A stretch of 64,000 bases of DNA from Macrolepiota albuminosa. Taxonomy: Eukaryota; Basidiomycota; Agaricomycetes; Agaricales; Agaricaceae. The stretch is from NCBI GenBank assembly GCA_027475525.1, contig JAMWFC010000113.1, positions 558,001 to 622,000 on the forward strand. Direction: 5' to 3'. Shown one piece after another: positions 56,832 through 64,000 of this stretch. The notes below the pieces were generated by a model, which was given only the letters and a program-made list of their open reading frames with translations, ran no database searches and was not told the DNA's origin. A program made the translations under genes and the position numbers. Numbering within the stretch: position 1 is the first letter of the stretch; each line of letters starts with the position of its first letter.

Positions 56832-58543
56832 CCTAATCTTGTCCGGGTGAGTACCCAGCTTTACAGTCTGTTAAGGAGCCATGCTAGATCAGCAGGGGGA
56901 TCGCAAGGGTCACCCATGCGATGCGTCGTGAACTCCTAGACTGAAAAGGGGGGAATCGCGTACTAACTACCTTGCTGTGTAGGTTATCAAGCTTACGAAA
57001 TCCTTCTGTTCTGTCGCGAGGGTTCGGAGCCCTCCCTCCTCGAAGGGTCTCACCCACCCCTCAATAAATAATGTGCTAGTATTACTGTCAATAATGTACT
57101 CGTGCTAATGTTTGCTATAACCTAAATATACGAGGCTTTCTGAAGCTCATGCGGTGAAGTCAAAGACAGACTTTCCCTTGGGGGCTCAAAATCTGAGCTG
57201 CCACCGCCCATGCTAAGCACGTTTCTTTGATAGACCAAGATATAGTCAGTTCTTACTGCTGCTGATTGCATTTTCGAACATGCTAGTGACTTCGTTGCTT
57301 GTTTTGTATCCGACTTGTACACCCACCGAGATGGGCCCATACGACCACTCCAGATTCGATATGGATAGATCACGACTCGGAAAGCTTTCTGGCTTCTGAT
57401 GAGACGGTCTCATTGAACGTCGTAGAAGCAGGGTTGGACAAAATCGTAAGACTGGGTTTAGATCACTATGTATCATACAGGAGAACACTCACTGGATATC
57501 AATGGATACATACCCGCGCTTCTCCTCATGTGAAAAATCTTTTGGGAAGACATACAGGAGAACACTCACTGGATATCAATGGATACATACCCGCGCTTCT
57601 CCTCATGTGAAAAATCTTTTGGGAAGATAATCCGTTTGTATCAGAATCTTAAGGTCTTCCCAGATCAATGCAGAGGGAGCCAAAAGTGACAAGTATATAT
57701 AACAGTCTTGTATCCTAGTTCCAGGAGACTTGTGCTCTTGTTTTCTCGTTTGGAAATTCTCCTGTGCTCATCTGAGGGTCTGACATTCCCATAAGCATCT
57801 TATGTAGCAAGATAATTGTCGATGAACCAAAAAGAAGCTCAAGGTCGTCCATCATCTATATGTATGCACTTCCACTGTTTCACATGATTCACAGACGCGA
57901 GGGGTTCTGATACCATGTCAATCGATAAGAAGCTCAACAAGCTCGCAGTTCTACATGGCGCACGAACATTCGACTACAAAAAAATGAAGATCGACATAAT
58001 CCAATTGATACAACCTCACCGACACTTTCAGACTGTGAAAGCCCTCTGCATCTTATACGCCAAGTGCATATATCTGCTTCCCCTTCCCATGTGAATGGCA
58101 GTGAATCATTTGGGGATCAACCACAACATTACGGGCAACAAAACGTGGGCATTGGAATAAAGTGAGCCAAGATAATCTCAGCCATGAAGACATCCGAAGT
58201 GTCTGCCCAACAGGAATGAGGCAGCAATAGCTGGCTCTTGTTCCTTTAGCATGGTCCTCATGATTGGGACTGGCGTTCGGCGTGATGAGATCGAAATGGG
58301 TGAGTGCCTCGGAAACCTTTGTCGTCATGATAGGCACAAGCCAGACAAACCTGGATAAGGCGGCTATTGGTTCTCATTTTTGCGAACGATGCATCCGTGA
58401 GCACTTGCTTTCCAGTATACATGTGGTTCATGTCGCCGCTACCTCCGAAGTGATCTCTAACACAATCGGAAGAGGGTTGTCAGAATGAAACATCTGTTTA
58501 GAGAGTAGGCAACGAGTAAGACTTGATGCATGATGGGGGGATA
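56832..58543. other. Intergenic; possible copia-type primer binding site at 57903-57915
   Basis: No supported gene. On the minus strand TGGTATCAGAACC (plus 57903-57915) resembles an initiator-tRNA primer binding site, and a TGT begins at 57916, as at an LTR edge. This may be a remnant of a minus-strand copia element, but no LTR pair or gag was found. One 77-base duplication lies at 57474-57627. Confidence 0.35.
57474..57627. repeat. 77-base tandem duplication (16)
   Basis: Copies at 57474-57550 and 57551-57627 are identical. Confidence 0.95.
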
Positions 58544-59636
58544 CTACATACCACGCATCCCTTGATGAACTTCATTCCCGCCGTCATAATTTGCATGGTG
58601 ACCAGATTTCTTGTCGATAAATGTGTCGTAGCCTGTGTCTCTGCTGTCAATAGAGTCTGACTCTGTAGGCAGGCTCGACTGGGACTGGGACTGCGGGCGC
58701 TGCGGGCCGAGCTTGAAAATATGTACGGTATCGTGTGCAGAGCTGACAGCGAGGAGTGTAGACATCGAGTTAAAATTGAGAGAATATATGCGTGCTTTGC
58801 GTGTGCCGGGGCGGAACTGGTAGAGCTTTTCAGCAGTGGGGACGTTCCAGACGCGGATGACGGTGCCTTTGTCGGAGGCGGTTGCGAGGAGGGTGCCGGT
58901 GGAGTTGAGAGAGAGCAGGGAGATGGGGGATTTGTGCGCGCGCACGACGTTTGCGACGGTGAGAGAGCGGATGGAGAAGAGGAGGACGTCGCCGGTAGGG
59001 GGTGGGCCGGCGGGGGCAGGGAGAGACGACGGGGAGGGGAGTGGAGCGGGATAGGCGAGGTACGAGTTGTCAGCAGAGAGGGCGCAGATCGCTGAGAAAT
59101 GTCAGCACGGGCGGAGAGGGAAGCGGAACACGGACCGTCAGGGTTGTTGGTTGTTTCGATGACAGTTGGAGATGTCGTAGATGTAGATCTCAGCAGCGAG
59201 GACAATGACAAGAGTCTTGCGGTTCATCTTGATGGCAAGAATGGACGACGGGAACAGCAACTTGCAGATCATCGATTGGCGCTGTGGCCGTCAACGCAGG
59301 CAACTTGGACAACGGCGAAGACAGACCTTGGTGTTGACAATCTGAAGCTTGCGTGGGCTCTACTCTGGCTGGTCGGCGGCACCCACGAGCGCAAGGAGCG
59401 ACGTGCAGAAGAGCATTTCGACGATACCACGCGCGCCGTCGTCTGCAGAGTGTCAGCAGCGCACTCGCAGCGGGCACAGACGCACTCATGGTGTACACGC
59501 GGCCGAACGGGTCGCAGTTTGTGATGCTGTATCCCGTCCGTGTCCCCACAGAGATGCAGCTGCAGCACCGTCAGCACCGCCCTCTCTGTGCAGCGACCAC
59601 ATACGAGAAATCCTGGTTAAAGTTGGCAAACAACAT
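58544..59636 (-). pseudogene. ATG18: ATG18-like PROPPIN (WD40 autophagy protein), truncated
   Basis: PROPPINs bind PI3P and PI(3,5)P2 on autophagosome and vacuole membranes. On the minus strand the ATG at 59636-59634 gives MLFANFNQDFSYVVAAQR. Exons then give [36 protein letters not shown] and [14 protein letters not shown], and a long exon from 58945 gives [38 protein letters not shown] and [13 protein letters not shown]. The lipid-binding FRRG signature reads FRPG here (minus codons near 58820-58809), losing one of the two phosphate-binding arginines. The protein ends shortly after [11 protein letters not shown], so the last two blades are missing. A gypsy LTR starts 19 bases upstream of the start codon. 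It is probably a dead or partial paralogue. Confidence 0.75.
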
Positions 59637-59655
59637 CTGTCCGTGGGAAGTTGCC

Positions 59656-59894
59656 TGTAACGGTCGTTATCGTTATCTCTATCGTTATCTGATCCCTCTT
59701 TGATCCTCGTAGTCTATCTCCTGATTTCTTCTCCTACCCATAGCCGACTCCGGCTCCCTCGTTAGCCGGAGTATAAAAAGCCTAGACCTCCGTACCCAGT
59801 AGATAGCTCTTTTTCAATAGAGGACTTACACCAGTTCCTTCCATTGATTTAAGACTCTCGTGTGACGGCACCGTCACTTCACGCTGCCGTTACA
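59656..59894 (+). repeat. 5' LTR of a Ty3/gypsy element
   Basis: It starts TGTAACGG and ends CCGTTACA, an 8-base perfect inverted terminal repeat, and is 239 bases long. It contains TATAAAAAG near 59772 as a promoter. The Gag start codon is 128 bases downstream. The matching 3' LTR is beyond the window. Confidence 0.8.
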
Positions 59895-60022
59895 TTTTTT
59901 GAACTTAAAAAAGTCCTACTAGCTTTATCACAAAAATCGACTCTAGGTCTCGGAACCCCTCAGTCTGATCAACTGCGGTCACCCAGCCCGGTGAGTCAAC
60001 AACCCGAAATTTTATAACTAAA

Positions 60023-63000
60023 ATGTCTTCTAGATACTCCCTTCAGAGCCAACAAACTGCGAAGTCAGTACGTAGGCTCAGCCCAACCGCCATCCGTAAT
60101 ACAGGGCCTTTGAAGCGGTTCGCCAAGATTGAAGAACAGGAACAAGTCCTAACTTCACCCGAGATGGAACCAAAACCTCCTACCGGAAACTCCGTGAGCG
60201 CTAGCTACGCCACGATGCCCACTGAAATATATGTGGATGACGCCGTGCCGCAGGCCGGTGGAAGTGTCAGTTCTCCAGAACATGACAATCCCGAGGAACC
60301 CAGCCTAACCGGCTCCCTCGAAGACAATGATGAGCATCGTTACGTATCTACTGTAGAACCGGATACCGTAGATCCCAGTAATATAGAAATTAACGCTGCA
60401 TATCCACAACCAGCACCGCATGACGCACCAGATGAGCATTTAGCCCGGGACATCGCTGAGGCACGTAACAACATGACTCAGGATGAACGGGAACAAATTG
60501 ACAAAAGAATGGAAAAGGTTTCATTCTTAACTAGTCATAACGAACCCCAAGATAAAGGGAAGGGTACGGACCCCAGAAACTGGGGAGGAGTAATCTTAGA
60601 TGAAGTAGAGATGAACCCCAACATACAACGAGACATCCTTGCTGGAATCCTCCCAACCCGTGGGCGCGAACCTCAACCATCGAACCAAGAACGAGATGAC
60701 ATAACCACTACCCCGGAAACTCAATCCACGGGTGGCGGCGTGGGCAATCGTAACGGGGAAACGGGTGACAACATCACGGGCAAAGTACCATCGAGAAAGG
60801 ATGTATTAGATTACCTTCACAACAAGAAGAGACTAGCCAGAGAAATGGATCGTATCAACAAGATACAAATGTCCTCACATAAGAAACGCCGAGGGCGCGC
60901 CACCTCAGAACCCATATCTGACGAGCTGGCCGCCCTGATCCAAAAGGTGGCCGAAGGATCTAAGTCCAGAAGCCGATATAGGCCAACGTGCCACAAGGAG
61001 ACCGGTCGCGAGGCCGGAACCAGGAACCGCGCCGACCGAGACGCCGCCACCAAGCCAATTACCCAGATCACCGCTCACAGTGCGTTGGGTAGGGCACTCT
61101 ACCGACTGGGTAAACGGCGCCGTCGGAACTCTTCTGAGTCGGAATGGGACTCACACTCAAGTCCCTCCGAATCATCAGAGGGCAGTGGGTCGGAATCAGA
61201 CCCCAGCTCATATGAATCTAGTGAGGACAGTGAGGAAAGCTCAGAGAGTGGATTTGAATCCGGGGACTCATACCAACACAGAGATAAGAACCGGACTCGC
61301 AGATCAAAGCGAAAGCATTCCAAGCATTCTCACCGTGCCCGGCGTGCCATTATCAAACCCACACCGCCCGAAAAATATGATGGGAGGGTGGACATTCGTG
61401 CGTTTCATAGGTTCCTGATGCATGGAACCGCGTACGTGAAATATGGCTACGTGGAAAAGAGACGTCAGGTCATGGTGCTCTCTGAGTTCTTAACTGGGAA
61501 AGCATACATATTTTACACTCGTTCAGTGTCCTTAGAACCTGAACGATGGTCTTTGAGAAAGTTCTTCGTGGAGCTGTTCAATTACTGCTTTCCAATAGAT
61601 TTCAGGAATCAGCAGAGAGATAAGCTTAACAGCTTCACCCAAGGCCAGAAATCTGTCCGCGAATATGTGGCAGACCTGGACGAGTTATTCACCATCATTG
61701 GGTCCGACGGAATACGGGCCCGCGCAGTGAAACTATTCAATGGGTTTCGGCCTGCTCTGCGTAAGGCACTGCTTCGGGAGCATATGAACCCCAAATACAC
61801 CTCTTGGGCGGATATGGTACGTGAGGCCGAATACCAAGAGATGGCCGAGAACGTGGACATAAGGGATAACGTGAACCACGCCCGCCAGGCCGGTGGCAAT
61901 GCACGTCAGGCCAGTAGCCCTCAAGGCGCACAGAACCACCACCACCACGAACCAGGAAAGCATAATCACCCCAACGCTCGAGCCCAAGGTTTTCGGAATT
62001 CCAATGGTCGCAAGACCAACTCGACCCTGGTGACAGCAACCTCCAAGGGAGCTGGTCCCAGTAACAGTCAACACTCTAAGCCCGGAAACACGCACGGCGC
62101 TGGAAAGAAAACCCACAATCAGTCGGCGCCGCCGCTGACTAAGGAGGAAAAGGATGACCTACGGGCCGCAAATAAGTGTTTCGTATGTGGCGAGGAAGGC
62201 CACTTCGCTCGTAACTGTCGCAACAAGGGGAAAATTAAGACCGGAAACGGTAAACCCCTGGGGCTCCGCGCCTTCGGCGTGCAAATGGACCTTGAACGCA
62301 CTGAGCAACTACGGGTGAACAGCCTGGAGGAGACGACCAAATTATCGCTTGGCATGATGTCATGGCTCCACGAGCAAGTCAACCAACCTAAGGAGTACGA
62401 TAGCGAGGGAGACACCATCCCTGACTTGCAATCGGTATCCGACTCAGGGTCCGAGATCTCGGAAGGAGACATAGGAAGGGTCGACACAGCCTCGGCGCTT
62501 ATCGATACCTTATGGGGCAGAGACCAAGAGGACGGCGTGTCCGGGGATGAAGTCATGCTCGCACCCCCCATAGACTTCGCCAGTGTGTTCTGGCAGAAGG
62601 TCAACAACGCGGAGGAACGAATTGCCTTATTGGACGACTATAGCTACAGTACCTGCATAGGCAACGCTGTCTGTAATCGGGTAACCGAAATGCTCGAACG
62701 AATGCAGCTGTACCCCGGCGACCCGGCCAATGCGCTTCAACTCAGGACGCCCAGATTCTCTGCCGCACCGCTGACAGGTAGCGATGAGATATTGATCTAC
62801 AATCGTGTAAGCAAGCAATTCGAGGTACTAGTAAAATCTGCAGCCGAAAGGAATACTTTTCCCATTGGGGATTGGTATGCCAAGATATGTCAGTCACGAA
62901 CTGGGGCGCCGTACAACAACTGTACCTTGTACCAGACGAGCATGACTATCACTTCCGATGTCTATGCCTGGAATGCTCACAGAGCCCTGGAGAAAGGAGC

Positions 63001-63460
63001 GCCGTACTGCTGGGATGAAACCGACCAGATTTGCAGGTATCACCGATTCGAAGTCTTATCTGACTCACCCTCCTACACCCTGTACGACCGACACCTAGGG
63101 TTCAAAACAAAAATTGATTCTCGGCACCTGCATAACGAGCACTTCGACTTAGCAGGATGGTATTCCAAGAAACTTCACAAGCTATTTGTCCAGCACGAAG
63201 CCAAGGCTCATGCACCGTCATATGACCCTCAATACTTCGTGGCAGATCTGTTCCGGGACGAGGTAACTGCCGAACCAAAGGCCGGTAGCCATGAACAGGA
63301 AATGAAGCTTATCCGCACCTGGGCCTCCTCGTTCAGCAGACTCTGCCTAGAGGTGGACAGTGGTAAGATTCACGTCATCGGACTGTATGGGCAGCAAATA
63401 CCGATGGGAACCTACCCATCTATCCAACGGAACGCGACACACACTCGGGACCCTGCCTGA
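60023..63460 (+). CDS. Ty3/gypsy Gag polyprotein
   Basis: Gag packages element RNA. The open frame of 1,145 codons starts MSSRYSLQSQQTAKS. Residues 1-440 are acidic, low-complexity and Ser-rich (SESSEGSGSESD near 390). A retrotransposon Gag capsid domain lies at about 445-610 (PPEKYDGRVDIRAFHRF, KLNSFTQGQKSVREYV). A His-rich linker follows, then one zinc knuckle CFVCGEEGHFARNC (about 719-732). About 400 further residues of unknown role follow (YDRHLGFKTKIDSRHLHNEH). It ends at TGA 63458-63460, with the protease continuing in the same frame. The length is well above typical Gag proteins. Confidence 0.85.
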   Translation: MSSRYSLQSQQTAKSVRRLSPTAIRNTGPLKRFAKIEEQEQVLTSPEMEPKPPTGNSVSASYATMPTEIYVDDAVPQAGGSVSSPEHDNPEEPSLTGSLEDNDEHRYVSTVEPDTVDPSNIEINAAYPQPAPHDAPDEHLARDIAEARNNMTQDEREQIDKRMEKVSFLTSHNEPQDKGKGTDPRNWGGVILDEVEMNPNIQRDILAGILPTRGREPQPSNQERDDITTTPETQSTGGGVGNRNGETGDNITGKVPSRKDVLDYLHNKKRLAREMDRINKIQMSSHKKRRGRATSEPISDELAALIQKVAEGSKSRSRYRPTCHKETGREAGTRNRADRDAATKPITQITAHSALGRALYRLGKRRRRNSSESEWDSHSSPSESSEGSGSESDPSSYESSEDSEESSESGFESGDSYQHRDKNRTRRSKRKHSKHSHRARRAIIKPTPPEKYDGRVDIRAFHRFLMHGTAYVKYGYVEKRRQVMVLSEFLTGKAYIFYTRSVSLEPERWSLRKFFVELFNYCFPIDFRNQQRDKLNSFTQGQKSVREYVADLDELFTIIGSDGIRARAVKLFNGFRPALRKALLREHMNPKYTSWADMVREAEYQEMAENVDIRDNVNHARQAGGNARQASSPQGAQNHHHHEPGKHNHPNARAQGFRNSNGRKTNSTLVTATSKGAGPSNSQHSKPGNTHGAGKKTHNQSAPPLTKEEKDDLRAANKCFVCGEEGHFARNCRNKGKIKTGNGKPLGLRAFGVQMDLERTEQLRVNSLEETTKLSLGMMSWLHEQVNQPKEYDSEGDTIPDLQSVSDSGSEISEGDIGRVDTASALIDTLWGRDQEDGVSGDEVMLAPPIDFASVFWQKVNNAEERIALLDDYSYSTCIGNAVCNRVTEMLERMQLYPGDPANALQLRTPRFSAAPLTGSDEILIYNRVSKQFEVLVKSAAERNTFPIGDWYAKICQSRTGAPYNNCTLYQTSMTITSDVYAWNAHRALEKGAPYCWDETDQICRYHRFEVLSDSPSYTLYDRHLGFKTKIDSRHLHNEHFDLAGWYSKKLHKLFVQHEAKAHAPSYDPQYFVADLFRDEVTAEPKAGSHEQEMKLIRTWASSFSRLCLEVDSGKIHVIGLYGQQIPMGTYPSIQRNATHTRDPA

Positions 63461-64000
63461 CAGGTACCCAAGCCGCTCGTCGTCGTCGTCACTATTAACG
63501 GACAACCGGCACGCGCACTAATCGATTCAGGGTCTCTAGGAGATTTTATCTCCAGCACGTTGGTACAGCAACTAAACATATCCAAAAAGGAACTCACGTC
63601 CCCAGTCCCAGTCCAACTTGCGGTCCAGGGGTCGAGGTCGTGCATAAACTACGGCGCCACTGCAGAGTTCAAGTACCAAACCATACACGAGAATCGTTAT
63701 TTCGACGTCATCAACTTATCCGGCTATGACCTTATTCTGGGAACCCCCTTTCTCTTCCAACATCGTGTCACCTTCGGTATAAACCCGTCGCGAGTCATCG
63801 TCGGCTCACCTCACCCAGTACCGCTTCGGGGTCCAGGAGTCACCCAACTGGCTTCCCGGTCACTCGAACTGTATGAAGAAGATTTAGAGGCTGTGAGGAG
63901 AAATTACGCAAATATGCGGCGCCTATCTGCAAATCGGCGAGTGATACACCCTTGCCGCCCTTGCGGGCGATCAATCATGAGATTGAACTAATTGATCCCA
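63461..64000 (+). CDS. Ty3/gypsy protease and start of reverse transcriptase (partial)
   Basis: In frame with Gag after one TGA. It encodes a retropepsin-like aspartic protease: VVVTINGQPARALIDSGS with the catalytic D-S-G at 63524-63532, and SGYDLILGTPFL downstream as the second conserved strand. About 63950 the frame changes: LPPLRAINHEIELID, the start of RT, reads one base over. The remainder lies beyond the window. Confidence 0.8.

Overview
The window looks like a transposon-dense, gene-poor piece of a mushroom-forming fungus (Basidiomycota, Agaricomycetes). The evidence is short GT-AG introns of about 43-88 bases, a fungal FunK1-type kinase, an Agaricomycete-style JmjC gene, and chromodomain Ty3/gypsy, DIRS-like, LINE and Helitron elements side by side. 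Family names come from motif recognition; no database search was possible.

Layout. 1-1005: 3' end of a chromodomain Ty3/gypsy element with its 215-base LTR. 1006-4095: GC-rich repeat with an antisense Cys-cluster ORF and a second LTR-like block. 4590-6190: a Ty1/copia fragment (minus strand) split by about 950 bases of unrelated sequence. 6400-27800: an accessory island, all plus strand and intron-rich: a truncated RNA14-like gene, a JmjC gene, a FunK1 kinase, a large repeat-prone hypothetical gene, a coiled-coil gene with an internal 350-base duplication, a second hypothetical family gene, and small ORFs. Most carry one or a few stops or frameshifts. 27950-38400: two copies of an AT-rich Helitron, each followed by an array of hairpins. 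39942-45070: a DIRS-like element. 45171-51345: a LINE with endonuclease, RT and RNase H. 51813-56831: a second, better preserved DIRS-like element. 58544-59636: an ATG18-like gene, minus strand, truncated. 59656 to the window end: a Ty3/gypsy element whose 5' LTR starts 19 bases upstream of the ATG18 start codon.

Two window-wide signals matter for anyone using this annotation. First, sixteen tandem direct duplications have a period of exactly 77 bases, scattered over unrelated sequence types. That is best explained as contig overlaps left unmerged by an assembler, and several create false frameshifts. Second, many of the broken ORFs are interrupted by a single TGA (or TAG) where Arg, Trp or Gln fits. 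The two Helitron copies also differ mainly by C/T and G/A transitions. This points to cytosine deamination or RIP-like decay.

How the parts relate. The elements are independent insertions, mostly dead or dying. The best candidate for something undescribed is the 6.4-25.3 kb island. Three of its genes have one or more copies of a near-palindromic element (core TGGGTTCACCCA or a close variant) about 200-700 bases upstream, and two of its genes have homologous 5' regions. Whether this is a co-regulated accessory locus or a decayed multi-gene repeat cannot be settled from the sequence alone.
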